Assembly: GCF_015710975.1 (NCBI RefSeq)
Contig: NZ_CP049783.1
Location: forward strand, 5,528,001 to 5,592,000
DNA length: 64,000 bases
DNA from: Paenibacillus polymyxa
GTDB taxonomy: Bacteria; Bacillota; Bacilli; Paenibacillales; Paenibacillaceae
Direction: 5' to 3'
Both the position numbers and the translations under genes were made by a program. The stretch's first letter is position 1; each line of letters opens with the position of its first letter. The notes beneath the pieces are model-generated. The model made no database searches. It saw only the letters and a program-made list of their open reading frames with translations, and had not been told where the DNA came from. Shown piece after piece: positions 28,465-36,722 of the stretch.

Positions 28465-29394
28465 TTAATGTGTCGTACACAGATTCAAAATACCACGCGC
28501 TTCCAACACACTTACCAGTGTCGAGCCCATTTCGGAAGGAGTCGGCGCCACCTTGATCCCGCAGGCTTCAAGCGTAGCAATCTTCTCTTTTGCCGTTCCC
28601 TTTCCGCCAGAAATAATGGCGCCTGCATGCCCCATCCGTTTGCCTGGAGGCGCAGTCACCCCACCGATAAAGCCAACCACCGGCTTCGTCATATTGTCCC
28701 TGATCCACTCGGCAGCCTCTTCTTCGGCTGTACCACCGATTTCTCCGATCATAATGACAGCATGAGTGTTGGGGTCCTCATTAAAGCGATGTAAAATATC
28801 AATAAATTCTGAACCTTTAACTGGGTCACCACCAATACCAACCGCGGAAGATTGACCTATACCTCTAGTGGTTAACTGATGCACTGCCTCATAGGTCAAA
28901 GTACCACTACGTGACACAACGCCTACATGACCTGGCAGATGAATGTAACCTGGCATGATACCAATCTTACACTCTCCTGGCGTAATAACACCCGGACAGT
29001 TAGGGCCAATCAGAACGGTCTTTTTGCCTTCCATAAAACGTTTGACCTTGATCATATCAAGCACCGGAATCCCCTCTGTGATACAAATCACGAGGTCCAG
29101 TTCCGCATCCACAGCCTCCAAAATGGAATCCGCTGCGAAAGCCGGCGGCACGTAAATGACGCTAGCAGTTGCGCCTGTAGCTTCCTTGGCTTCGCTTACT
29201 GTATTAAACACTGGCAGTTTGACCTGTTGCCCGTTTTCCAGTGTAATTTCTACCTCGGTGCCTCCCTTACCTGGAGAGGTGCCACCTACCATTTGTGTAC
29301 CGTAATCAAGTGCACCTTTGGCATGGAACAACGCCGTTTTTCCCGTAATCCCCTGTGTAATCACCTTTGTATGCTTATCGACCAAAATACTCAC
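28465..29394 (-). CDS. sucD: Succinyl-CoA ligase, alpha subunit
   Basis: SucD (309 aa) binds CoA and carries the phospho-histidine of succinyl-CoA synthetase in the TCA cycle. The CoA-binding Rossmann start ([20 protein letters not shown]) and the active-site [12 protein letters not shown] (His near residue 256) are present. GTG at 29394 is chosen: AGGGGAT lies about 10 nt upstream and the product begins [11 protein letters not shown] as in the family. The in-frame GTG at 29403 is too close to that site. It follows sucC by about 50 nt. Confidence 0.96.
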   Translation of the reverse strand: MSILVDKHTKVITQGITGKTALFHAKGALDYGTQMVGGTSPGKGGTEVEITLENGQQVKLPVFNTVSEAKEATGATASVIYVPPAFAADSILEAVDAELDLVICITEGIPVLDMIKVKRFMEGKKTVLIGPNCPGVITPGECKIGIMPGYIHLPGHVGVVSRSGTLTYEAVHQLTTRGIGQSSAVGIGGDPVKGSEFIDILHRFNEDPNTHAVIMIGEIGGTAEEEAAEWIRDNMTKPVVGFIGGVTAPPGKRMGHAGAIISGGKGTAKEKIATLEACGIKVAPTPSEMGSTLVSVLEARGILNLCTTH

Positions 29395-29443
29395 GATCTT
29401 CACATCCCCTATCGTTTATTCGGCATATCGGAATGCAAACAGG

Positions 29444-30604
29444 CTATTGAACAAGTTCAACGATTTTTTGGGCACCATCCGCCATGGAATCAGCTGCCAC
29501 AATATTCAAACCGGATTCCGCTAAAATCTGTTTGCCGAGCTCAACATTCGTTCCTTCAAGACGGACAACAAGCGGTCGAGTCAGCCCCAACTGCTTGGCA
29601 GCCTCCACGACGCCGTTCGCAATGATGTCACACTGCATAATCCCGCCGAAAATGTTGACGAAAATACCTTCTACCTTCGGATCGGACAAAATGATTTTGA
29701 ACGCTTCGGTTACCTTTTCCGTTGTTGCACCGCCTCCAACGTCCAGGAAATTGGCCGGATCGCCACCGTAATATTTGATAATATCCATCGTGGCCATCGC
29801 CAAACCTGCACCATTGACCATACAGCCAATATTGCCGTCCAGAGCGATATAGCTTAGATCATATTTAGATGCCTCAATTTCCTTCTCGTCCTCTTCATCC
29901 AAATCACGCAATTCCAGAATATCCTTATGACGGAACAATGCATTGGAATCAAAATTCAATTTGGCATCCAGCGCCATTACATTCCCATCACCCGTAACGA
30001 CTAGGGGATTAATTTCTGCAATCGAACAGTCCTTGTCCACAAATGCTTCGTAAAGCGCCAGCATAAACTTGACCGCTTTATTTACCAGCTCATTGGGAAT
30101 ATTAATCTCATACGCCAGCTTACGAGCTTGATACACCTGAAGCCCAATTGCTGGATCAACAACTGCTTTAAAAATCTTCTCCGGAGTAGCCGCAGCCACC
30201 TCTTCGATTTCCGTACCGCCTTCTTCGGAGGCCATCAATACGATGCGTCCAGTCGCGCGATCCACGACAACGCCTACGTAATATTCTTTGCGAATATCAC
30301 AGCCTTCCTCAATCAAAAGGCGTTTGACTTCTTTACCTTCAGGTCCGGTCTGATGTGTCACAAGCACCTTACCCAAAATTTCAGAAGCAAAAGTACGCAC
30401 CTCATCCAAACCTTTGGCAACTTTTACTCCACCCGCTTTACCGCGTCCACCAGCATGAATTTGTGCTTTTACGACCGTAACAGCGCTTCCAAGCGTTTCT
30501 GCCGCAGCAACGGCTTCTTCCACCGTGTAGGCAACCTTGCCGTTCGGTACAGCCACTCCGTATTGCTTTAATACTTCTTTACCCTGATATTCATGGATAT
30601 TCAT
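29444..30604 (-). CDS. sucC: Succinyl-CoA ligase, beta subunit
   Basis: SucC (386 aa) is the ATP-grasp subunit that binds nucleotide and succinate. The N-terminal [34 protein letters not shown], and the C-terminal [19 protein letters not shown] are diagnostic. ATG with GGAGG upstream. First gene of the sucCD pair, with a cre-like site in its leader/promoter region. Confidence 0.97.
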   Translation of the reverse strand: MNIHEYQGKEVLKQYGVAVPNGKVAYTVEEAVAAAETLGSAVTVVKAQIHAGGRGKAGGVKVAKGLDEVRTFASEILGKVLVTHQTGPEGKEVKRLLIEEGCDIRKEYYVGVVVDRATGRIVLMASEEGGTEIEEVAAATPEKIFKAVVDPAIGLQVYQARKLAYEINIPNELVNKAVKFMLALYEAFVDKDCSIAEINPLVVTGDGNVMALDAKLNFDSNALFRHKDILELRDLDEEDEKEIEASKYDLSYIALDGNIGCMVNGAGLAMATMDIIKYYGGDPANFLDVGGGATTEKVTEAFKIILSDPKVEGIFVNIFGGIMQCDIIANGVVEAAKQLGLTRPLVVRLEGTNVELGKQILAESGLNIVAADSMADGAQKIVELVQ

Positions 30605-30688
30605 TCTGGAATCCTCCTATCAACATGACTGCAACAAGGGCGGTTCACAAGGAAATCTATACTAAACCTACATCATTGTAACATGTTT

Positions 30689-30702
30689 TTAAAACGCTTT
30701 CC
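30689..30702 (-). promoter_or_regulatory. cre-like site upstream of sucC
   Basis: Minus-strand GGAAAGCGTTTTAA matches the CcpA consensus TGWAARCGYTWNCW at 12 of 14 positions. It is about 85-100 nt before the sucC start and just upstream of a minus-strand TACAAT (30675-30680). Carbon catabolite control of TCA genes by CcpA is established in Bacillus; its action here is inferred. Confidence 0.4.
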
Positions 30703-30804
30703 TTATAATTTAACCTCATGAATTACAGTATTTTGATATCATTATCATTCCCAAAATCGAATGTTTGGATATTATTGGATTTTATTTTTTAATACAAATT
30801 CACA

Positions 30805-30863
30805 CAAAAAAAGCACCTCCGCAAAATGGGATTACCTAATCCGCAATGAGAGGTACTTTATTT
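30805..30863 (-). terminator. Terminator after ohrR
   Basis: On the minus strand AAGTACCTC pairs with GAGGTGCTT (one G-U), with an inner GGATTA/AATCC stem, followed by TTTTTTTG. It ends the ohrR transcript. The remaining ~200 nt to sucC hold only the sucC promoter region. Confidence 0.75.
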
Positions 30864-30944
30864 CATTAGAATTCAAGGGCATTTTTCTTTCAGTTTAGAA
30901 CAACTCATGTCGTAAGAATTCGCAAGAGCAACTGAAAGTACCTG

Positions 30945-31415
30945 TTATGATTTTTCAATTTGTACATTCGCTTGATGAACACGATCAAGCAGATCATTAA
31001 ACTGAAGCAGAAGCGACCCAAATTGATCATGAGTCATACTTGTTTTTTCCTGTATACATCCTGGTACAGACAGGGCTTTATCCCGCAACGCTCTTCCCTC
31101 TGTCGTCAAAGAAATCAGCACCTTACGCTCATCTTGAGTGGAACGCTTTCGATCGATCAACCCGGCATTCTGTAACCTCTTTAATAGTGGTGTTAGTGTG
31201 CCAGAATCCAAATATAACGCCTCACCCAATTCCTTCACTGTACACTCTTCACGCTCCCAAAGCACGATGAGCACCAAATATTGCGAGTACGTTACACCAA
31301 GCTTTTCCAGATAAGGCTGGTACAGCTTTGTAATCTCTCTGGAGCATGCATATATGGCAAAGCATAACTGATTATCAAGTTTCAACGCTGCATCTTTATT
31401 AAAATTGTTTTCCAT
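30945..31415 (-). CDS. ohrR: Organic hydroperoxide-sensing repressor OhrR (MarR family)
   Basis: A 156-aa MarR-family winged-helix repressor. The redox cysteine is C18 in LDNQLCFAIYACSREITKLY, aligned with Cys15 of B. subtilis OhrR; the two tyrosines that hydrogen-bond it (in LYQPYLEKLGVTYSQYLVL) are present. A second cysteine, C24, is close by. The helix-turn-helix spans about residues 58-100. It is divergent from ohr, with the operator between. Oxidation of C18 by organic peroxides should release DNA. Confidence 0.95.
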   Translation of the reverse strand: MENNFNKDAALKLDNQLCFAIYACSREITKLYQPYLEKLGVTYSQYLVLIVLWEREECTVKELGEALYLDSGTLTPLLKRLQNAGLIDRKRSTQDERKVLISLTTEGRALRDKALSVPGCIQEKTSMTHDQFGSLLLQFNDLLDRVHQANVQIEKS

Positions 31416-31508
31416 GCTGTCTAGTCACCTGCTTTCGTCATTATTTTAGCACATTATATAACAAAATACATTCTAATTGCCTAAAATACTTTACAAACAA
31501 TAATTATT

Positions 31509-31540
31509 TTGATAAATTAAATTGTGTAAAATATAAATTG
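31509..31540 (+). promoter_or_regulatory. ohr promoter with probable OhrR operator
   Basis: TTGATA (31509-31514) and TATAAA (31532-31537) are 17 nt apart, a good sigma-A promoter whose start would fall about 20 nt before the ohr ATG. The spacer is the AT-rich TAAATTAAATTGTGTAAAA, resembling the AATTAAATTGT half-site of B. subtilis OhrR operators. A repressor here would block RNA polymerase directly. Confidence 0.6.
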
Positions 31541-31562
31541 AGCGAGAGGCAGTGATTGGATT

Positions 31563-31991
31563 ATGATGACCATTCAACAAAAAATGTATGAAACAACAGT
31601 AAAAGCAGTTGGTGGGCGTAACGGTTATATCGAGTCTTCTTCCCCTGAACTTCGTTTAGATATTGATACTCCAAAAGAAATGGGTGGCGCTGGTGGCGCA
31701 GGTACAAATCCAGAGCAGCTGTTCGCCGCAGGCTATTCTGCTTGCTTTGACAGTGCTTTAAATATGGTGGCTCGCATGCAGCGTGTTAAACATGAAGGTA
31801 CCGAAGTCACAGCTACGGTCCATTTTGGCAAAGTCGAAGACGGCGGCTTCGGAATCGGAGTAAACCTCGACGTTCTGGTCAAAGGCGTAGATCATGAAAC
31901 TGCGGTAAAACTGGTGGAAGGCGCACATGAACAATGCCCATACTCCCGCGCTACCCGCGGTAATATTGAAGTGAAACTGAACGTTTTGTAA
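31563..31991 (+). CDS. ohr: Organic hydroperoxide resistance protein Ohr
   Basis: Ohr (142 aa) is a thiol peroxidase of the OsmC/Ohr family that reduces fatty-acid and other organic peroxides. Both catalytic cysteines are present: C61 in AAGYSACFDSAL and C125 in HEQCPYSRATRGN. GGAGGAGTNPEQLF precedes the first. It is the only plus-strand gene in a 60-kb minus-strand block, paired divergently with its regulator ohrR. Start ATG at 31563 or the adjacent 31566. Confidence 0.97.
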   Translation: MMTIQQKMYETTVKAVGGRNGYIESSSPELRLDIDTPKEMGGAGGAGTNPEQLFAAGYSACFDSALNMVARMQRVKHEGTEVTATVHFGKVEDGGFGIGVNLDVLVKGVDHETAVKLVEGAHEQCPYSRATRGNIEVKLNVL

Positions 31992-32012
31992 CTTAGAGTT
32001 AGAATGAAATTC

Positions 32013-32056
32013 ACAACAAGCCCTCAACCGTATTGGTCAAGGGGCTTGTTGTTTTT
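32013..32056 (+). terminator. Terminator after ohr
   Basis: ACAACAAGCCCT pairs with AGGGGCTTGTTGT around a 15-nt loop and is followed by TTTTT. It lies 21 nt after the ohr stop. Confidence 0.9.
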
Positions 32057-32268
32057 CCATCAAGTAACATGGGAGATGATGCATAATCGTATATACGAAA
32101 TTGATATACTCATAGTATAATCACTATTGTCATAATCTTTTTTTCTTCTCCAGGTCTTTTTGCCTGGAGCTTTTTTTGTCCTTTTTTCCGTTTTCTCTCG
32201 TACACATATCCTTTGGAAAACTTTTCCGTAAAAATGATCGTACTGTATCTGCTAATTTTATCGCCTTT
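32057..32268. other. Intergenic region between ohr and comM with a plus-strand hairpin
   Basis: No gene seen. CTCCAGG (32148-32154) and CCTGGAG (32163-32169) form a hairpin followed by seven T on the plus strand only, so it could stop plus-strand transcription. A TATAAT lies at 32116-32121 on the plus strand without a good -35. No minus-strand terminator is visible for comM. Confidence 0.45.
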
Positions 32269-33888
32269 TTACATTTCGGATAAATTGGCGCTTGCTTTAT
32301 CCATATGGCGGTATTGAATAGCTTCAGCCACATGTGAAGTCGTAATTTTCTCTGACTCATGTAAGTCTGCAATGGTGCGGGACAGCTTGAGAATTCGATC
32401 ATACGCACGCATGCTTAAACCAAGTGCATCCATCGTCTGATTAAGCAGCTCCGCTGCATTTTGATCTAATACTGCATATTTACGCAGCATCTGACCGGAC
32501 AGCTCACTATTCCATGAAAAAGGAAGCTTACTGTATCTGCGGATTTGTATTGCTCGAGCAACCAACACCTGCTTTCTCATGTCAGCAGACGACAGGGATT
32601 CTTTTTCCTCCCGCCAGTCCTTTGGTTGTGATACCTCAAGCTGAAGATCAATTCGATCCAGCAATGGACCGGAAATACGTGAACGGTATCGAGCTACTGC
32701 TGTAGGTGAACAGGTACAGCGCTGATGTTCCGTGTTATTGCCGAAAAAGCCACAGTGACACGGATTCAAAGAAGCTGCAAGTAAAAAATGCGCCGGATAC
32801 TTAAATACAGCACGTGAACGACTGATTGTCACATGGTGGTCTTCCAGGGGCTGCCGCAGCACTTCTAGCACATGGCGGCTAAACTCTGGCAACTCATCTA
32901 GAAATAAAATCCCTCGGTGTGCAAGACTGATTTCTCCTGGTTTGGGTATGCCTCCTCCGCCCACCAATCCAGCAGCAGAGATTGTATGATGAGGCGCACG
33001 GAAGGGACGAACATGCATGAGATGAGGCGAGGACTCCTTCCATTTTCCTGCTGCGCTGTATACCTTGGTCACTTCTAGCGACTCCTTTTCAGTCAAAGGC
33101 GGTAGGATAGAGGGCAACCTGCGGATGAGCATCGTTTTTCCAGCACCCGGTGGTCCCATAAGAAGAATATTGTGCATTCCTGCTGCAGCGATAACTAATG
33201 CACGTTTGGCGTGTAGCTGACCCAGCACATCGCTGTAATCCTCCATATTACTGGCTAGTTCTTCTTGCTCGCACAACGGTATATGCTCTGCTTGAGGTAA
33301 ATGGTCATAGGAATGGATTATAACTTGCTTACTGGCAGTACAATTTTGATCGGTCACTTGGCCGTCTGGGATGCCTTGTGCATGATCATTAACTGGGATA
33401 AGATCCGCCAGATGGTGTATAGCGTAAATACGTATATCCGTAATTAGACGTGCCTCGCTTGCGTTTTCCTGAGGAAGCAGCACGGAATCGAATCCCTCTC
33501 GCTTGGCCAGATCAACCATGGACAACACCCCATTTACAGAACGAATGCTGCCATCCAGCGCCAGTTCGCCAATAAACAGCGTTCGTTCCCCCACTGGCAA
33601 AACAATCTGTTCACTGGTTGTCAGCAAGCCTAAAGCGATGGCAAGATCAAAAGATGAGCCTTCCTTACGCAAATCAGCAGGAGCTAAGTTAATCGTGATA
33701 CGCTGGGATGGATATTTGAATCCGCAGTTTTTGATTGCTGCTCTCACACGCTCTACTGCCTCTCGAATGGCTGAATCCGGCAATCCGATTATCGCAGTTT
33801 GAGGCAAGCCATTGGACAAATCAGTCTCAACTTCGATCAGAACGCCATCTATCCCATATAGACACGCTCCATGTAATTTTCCATACAT
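32269..33888 (-). CDS. comM: ComM/YifB family Mg-chelatase-like AAA+ ATPase
   Basis: A 539-aa protein of the YifB/ComM family. In naturally transformable bacteria ComM is a helicase that promotes branch migration during integration of incoming DNA; that role here is by homology. The N-terminal Lon-like/ChlI domain covers residues 1-165, Walker A GPPGAGKT is at 245-252, Walker B is GILFLDELPEF, and a small Cys cluster (CHCGFFGN...CTC) follows. The C-terminal lid is intact. The ATG at 33888 has its ribosome binding site inside a strong hairpin (33892-33960). Its 5' third is repeated as a pseudogene at 35419-35953. Confidence 0.94.
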   Translation of the reverse strand: MYGKLHGACLYGIDGVLIEVETDLSNGLPQTAIIGLPDSAIREAVERVRAAIKNCGFKYPSQRITINLAPADLRKEGSSFDLAIALGLLTTSEQIVLPVGERTLFIGELALDGSIRSVNGVLSMVDLAKREGFDSVLLPQENASEARLITDIRIYAIHHLADLIPVNDHAQGIPDGQVTDQNCTASKQVIIHSYDHLPQAEHIPLCEQEELASNMEDYSDVLGQLHAKRALVIAAAGMHNILLMGPPGAGKTMLIRRLPSILPPLTEKESLEVTKVYSAAGKWKESSPHLMHVRPFRAPHHTISAAGLVGGGGIPKPGEISLAHRGILFLDELPEFSRHVLEVLRQPLEDHHVTISRSRAVFKYPAHFLLAASLNPCHCGFFGNNTEHQRCTCSPTAVARYRSRISGPLLDRIDLQLEVSQPKDWREEKESLSSADMRKQVLVARAIQIRRYSKLPFSWNSELSGQMLRKYAVLDQNAAELLNQTMDALGLSMRAYDRILKLSRTIADLHESEKITTSHVAEAIQYRHMDKASANLSEM

Positions 33889-33891
33889 ATC

Positions 33892-33960
33892 AAAAAAGCA
33901 CCTCTCCTCATATTGAAATGTCCCTCTCGGGAATCATTGCCTATATGAAAAAAGGTGCTT
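33892..33960 (-). promoter_or_regulatory. Terminator-like hairpin sequestering the comM ribosome binding site
   Basis: On the minus strand an 18-nt arm (33960-33943, AAGCACCTTTTTTCATAT) pairs along its whole length, with several G-U pairs, with ATATGAGGAGAGGTGCTT (33913-33896). Six T follow (33897-33892) and the comM ATG is 3 nt later. The loop holds a second small hairpin (TCCC/GGGA). The 3' arm contains AGGAGAGGTG, the only ribosome binding site for comM. It may end the nitroreductase transcript, act as an attenuator of comM, or both. Confidence 0.75.
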
Positions 33961-34049
33961 CCAAATTTTCATTCATTGCAAATATAATGTTTTAAATTTA
34001 GCTCTCAATCCTAATTTCAAACCCTCAACTAAGCTTATCTGACGACAGA

Positions 34050-34107
34050 TTATTTGTCAATCAAGGTTAGCTTATCGGCTGCTGGAGTACGTGGTCTTGA
34101 TTCCGGG
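34050..34107 (-). pseudogene. 3' remnant of the nitroreductase gene
   Basis: The last ~19 codons and stop of the nitroreductase found intact at 36119-36670 (compare the end ADKLTLIDK). The sequence breaks off at TTCCGGG and joins a fragment of ylqH. It is not expressed as a functional protein. Confidence 0.85.
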
Positions 34108-34270
34108 GTTCGTCCAAATCAAGTTTGGACAGCACTTCAACCAGCGCAGCATCCTCCTGAACAGGAACCATGTTCTTTGGCTTTTTCTAAAATGCTATCC
34201 GCAATGCGACCGCTCCCCTTGGCAACGACAATCGGCGCTTCGCTCTCACCGGGCGTATATTTAAGGGCGA
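34108..34270 (-). pseudogene. Fragment of the FlhB-C-like gene ylqH
   Basis: About 160 bp closely matching 37288-37462 within the intact ylqH/flhX gene, including the AAGTTTGGACAG and CACCGGGCGTATATTT blocks. A 2-nt deletion (ACAGGAACCA versus ACAGGCACACCA) shifts the frame. Both ends join unrelated sequence, so it is a broken copy. Confidence 0.85.
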
Positions 34271-34335
34271 CCTGCGGATGAGCATCGTTTTTCTAGCACC
34301 CGGCCGTCCCATAAGAAGGATATTATGATACATTT
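34268..34335 (-). pseudogene. Fragment of comM around Walker A
   Basis: About 65 bp matching 33116-33175 of the intact comM, the segment that encodes the Walker A region, with several substitutions. It directly abuts the ylqH fragment and ends at a unique sequence, a third duplicated local gene piece in this patchwork. Confidence 0.8.
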
Positions 34336-34854
34336 TCACGCATTGAAAAACCAAGTAATATCAAGGGTTTGACGATACTAAGCGGTTTTCCTTTCGGTGG
34401 GAGATCGCTTTTTTCTTTTAGGCTCTATTAAACACATTTGTGATTTTCTTATAATTTCATAAATACTATTAATTTAAAATTTATCAGGAATGATGTATTG
34501 TCGAGTTTACTTTCCACGATGATGTAACTCTAAAAAGAAGACAAGTAAGCCGTCTCCCTTTCGGTCGGCGCGAAGAGGAGAAGCCGAAGGCTTGACGAGC
34601 GTTTCCTATTGCCGTACGCGAGAGTGCGATTTCCATTCTTTATTGATTTTCTTTACCCTAACTAAAGGATGGATCATCATGGATAACTGCGTTCTCCGAT
34701 AGATAAGTCTGATGAGAAATTGAAGGAACAAAAAAACCTGAGAGGTCAGGACTTTTTGCTCTGTGCGCTGCCGCGAATTCGACATTTTATTTCCACGTAG
34801 TGGCGGGAGTTTTCAGTTTTCACCCGTGAGAAGTGCGTTCAGCAGGTCTAACGA
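34336..34854. other. Unique segment inside the duplicated region, no gene recognised
   Basis: About 520 nt, AT-rich at first (34430-34500) with short open frames only. No terminal inverted repeats or transposase were recognised. A plus-strand frame at 34336-34435 is open for about 30 codons to a TAA and may be the tail of a lost gene, but I do not recognise it. The right part holds a minus-strand terminator for the downstream small gene. Confidence 0.5.
34730..34755 (-). terminator. Terminator after the 110-aa orphan gene
   Basis: On the minus strand CCTGA-cctc-TCAGG is followed by TTTTTTTG. It lies about 100 nt downstream of the small gene at 34855-35187 and suggests a complete transcription unit inside the inserted DNA. 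Confidence 0.7.
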
Positions 34855-35187
34855 TTAGAAAACCACGACTGAAAGTCGTATATTGAGGGGACTACCCCAG
34901 CCAGTATTCCCACGTACAATTACTATACCGTCGTCATGCGGAACGACGTTATGGATCGTCATGGTAGCAGCTCCTTGAAACGGCTTAACTTGACCGCCAA
35001 AAATACCAATTTCCGTGATCGAGACAAGTACCCTACTTGAGGAATTAACAAACCCAGCCAGGTTCAAGCGACTTTGGAACAAATTCGGACCTACATTGTT
35101 GATACTAAAAATGAATGCGGTACCTGCTTTAGTTCTTAGGCGACGCGTAGGTTTCAGAATTTTTCTAGAAGAATTTACTTTTCCCAT
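34855..35187 (-). CDS. Unrecognised 110-aa protein in the duplicated region
   Basis: I do not recognise this protein. The start ATG at 35187 has AAGGGAAG 9 nt upstream; the frame extends 30 codons further without a better site. A basic N-terminus (KVNSSRKILKPTRRLRTK) is followed by a sequence that alternates hydrophobic and polar residues and is rich in Val, Ile, Gly and Asn, suggesting a beta-sandwich. There is no signal peptide, Cys or His cluster. It has its own terminator, so it may be a functional cargo gene brought in with the insertion. Confidence 0.6.
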   Translation of the reverse strand: MGKVNSSRKILKPTRRLRTKAGTAFIFSINNVGPNLFQSRLNLAGFVNSSSRVLVSITEIGIFGGQVKPFQGAATMTIHNVVPHDDGIVIVRGNTGWGSPLNIRLSVVVF

Positions 35188-35418
35188 TCGAATCAACTTC
35201 CCTTCTTTTGTAATAATATAGAATATGCTAGTTTTTATAGAATCGAAACAGACAAACAGATTGGAAAAGATGACCATCTTTATCAGTAGGCAATAAAAAA
35301 AAACCGCGATGTCAGGGCTATGCTCGTAAACTTGATTGAAGTGAGCGAACGAAAAACGACGGAGAGCTGCTCAAGCGGATTGCCACGCTACAAATGAAGA
35401 TCAAGGAACTCCATCACG
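35188..35418. other. Upstream region of the orphan gene and junction sequence
   Basis: AT-rich sequence probably holding the orphan gene promoter (a minus-strand TATATT lies about 20 nt before its start). From 35345 to 35418 a plus-strand frame reads SERTKNDGELLKRIATLQMK, a helical, charged stretch that looks like the remnant of a coding gene; it is cut at 35419 by the start of the comM pseudogene. I cannot assign it. Confidence 0.4.
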
Positions 35419-35953
35419 TGGCCGTCCGGAGTGCCTTGTGCATGATCATTAACCGGAATAAGATGCACTAGATGGCGTATGACGTATAGCGTAAATACGT
35501 ATATCCGTAATTAGACGTGCCTCGCTTGCGTTTTCTTGAGGAAGCAGCACGGAATCGAATCCCTCTCACTTGGCCAGATCAACCATGGACAACACCCCAT
35601 CACAGGACGCATGCTGCCATCCAGCGCCAGCTCGCCAATAAACAGCGTTCGTTCCCCCACCGGTAAAACACCTGCTCACTGGTTGTCAGCAAGCCTAAAG
35701 CGATGGCAAGATCAAAAGATGAACCTTCCTTACGCAAATCAGCAGGAGCTAAGTTAATCGTGACACGCTGGGATGGATATTTGAATCCGCAGTTTTTGAT
35801 TGCTGCTCTCACACGCTCTACTGCCTCTCGAATCGCTGAATCCGGCAATCCGATAATCGCGGTTTGAGGCAAGCCATTGGACAAATCAGTCTCAACTTCG
35901 ATCAGAACGCCATCTATCCCATATAGACACGCTCCATGTAATTTTCCATACAT
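35419..35953 (-). pseudogene. Truncated, frameshifted copy of comM
   Basis: It corresponds to about codons 1-178 of the intact comM (32269-33888). Single- or few-base indels near 35600 and 35669 break the frame, and the 3' two thirds are absent. The upstream hairpin is also duplicated. It sits immediately downstream of the intact nitroreductase gene, the place where an intact comM would be expected. Confidence 0.9.
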
Positions 35954-36176
35954 ATCAAAAAGCACCTCTTCCTCATATTGAAATGTTCCTCTCGGGAATC
36001 ATTGCCTATATGAAAAAAGGTGCTTCCAAATTTTCATTCATTGCAAAAAAATATAATGTTCTAAATTTAGCTCTCAACCCTAATTTCAGATCCTCAACTA
36101 AGCTTATCTGACGACAGATTATTTGTCAATCAAGGTTAACTTATCGGCTACTGGAGTACGGGATCTTGATTCCGGG
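35419..36176. repeat. Right copy of the ~750-bp direct repeat
   Basis: The partner of 33359-34107, differing by scattered substitutions and small indels (visibly several percent). It contains the comM pseudogene, the duplicated hairpin (about 35958-36025, with a 5-T run and one extra base in the 3' arm), and the last codons of the intact nitroreductase. Confidence 0.9.
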
Positions 36177-36670
36177 ATAACATCAGGATAGCCTGCATAT
36201 ATCATTCCAATTACCTTCTCACCTGGTTGAATTCCCAAGCATTTACGGAATTTAGGCGAATACAAAAATGGTTTTGTTACCCAAAACGTTCCGATTCCTT
36301 TGCTCCATGCAGCAAGCATAAAGTTCTGTACAAGCGCGCTGACCGCTGCAAAATCTTCATCCCAAACTGCTTGACGCGGGTCTTCTTCCATCACTACTAA
36401 AAGCTGAATCGGGTTGTGTAAAATCCCACTTTCAAACTTGTTATCCTTACCGATATCGGCGGCAATTGCCTCTGCAAGCTTTCTCCGTCCCTCACCAGCA
36501 AACAACAGAAAGCGCCACGGTTCACGCATTTTATGATTAGGAGCCCATACCGCGACGTCCAGTAGTTCTTTAATCGTATCTACCGGGATAGAGTCAGATT
36601 TGAATCGTTTAATCGTCCGGCGTTCCTGAATTACATCTATGACATGTTCACTAAAGGTATGCTTTGTCAC
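36119..36670 (-). CDS. Nitroreductase family FMN oxidoreductase
   Basis: A 183-aa nitroreductase of the YdjA-like short group. The FMN-phosphate site RRTIKRFKSD is at residues 17-26; WAPNHKMREPWRF and the C-terminal GYPDVIPESRSRTPVADK are typical. Such enzymes use NAD(P)H to reduce nitro, quinone or related substrates; the natural substrate is unknown. The start is GTG with GGAGGATT upstream. A strong Fur-box match lies 53-67 nt upstream, hinting at iron-responsive expression. The stop is followed by the comM pseudogene copy. Confidence 0.9.
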   Translation of the reverse strand: MTKHTFSEHVIDVIQERRTIKRFKSDSIPVDTIKELLDVAVWAPNHKMREPWRFLLFAGEGRRKLAEAIAADIGKDNKFESGILHNPIQLLVVMEEDPRQAVWDEDFAAVSALVQNFMLAAWSKGIGTFWVTKPFLYSPKFRKCLGIQPGEKVIGMIYAGYPDVIPESRSRTPVADKLTLIDK

Positions 36671-36722
36671 GTAAATCCTCCTTCACAGGTACAACGACTA
36701 GATATTCATTATAGAATGAAAA

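Larger units (their letters stand above)
33359..34107. repeat. Left copy of a ~750-bp direct repeat
   Basis: This 749-bp stretch (5' third of comM, its upstream hairpin, and the last codons of a nitroreductase gene) recurs at 35419-36176 in the same orientation with scattered differences and small indels. In the left copy comM is intact and the nitroreductase is a stub. In the right copy the reverse holds. Confidence 0.9.

Noticed and set aside
32100..32176. Small RNA gene downstream of ohr
   Set aside because: A TATAAT and a plus-strand hairpin with a U-run are present, but the transcript would be under 60 nt and the -35 is missing; kept only as an intergenic note.
34336..34854. Insertion sequence in the duplicated region
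   Set aside because: No transposase, no terminal inverted repeats and no short target-site duplication could be found; only the long direct repeats are present.
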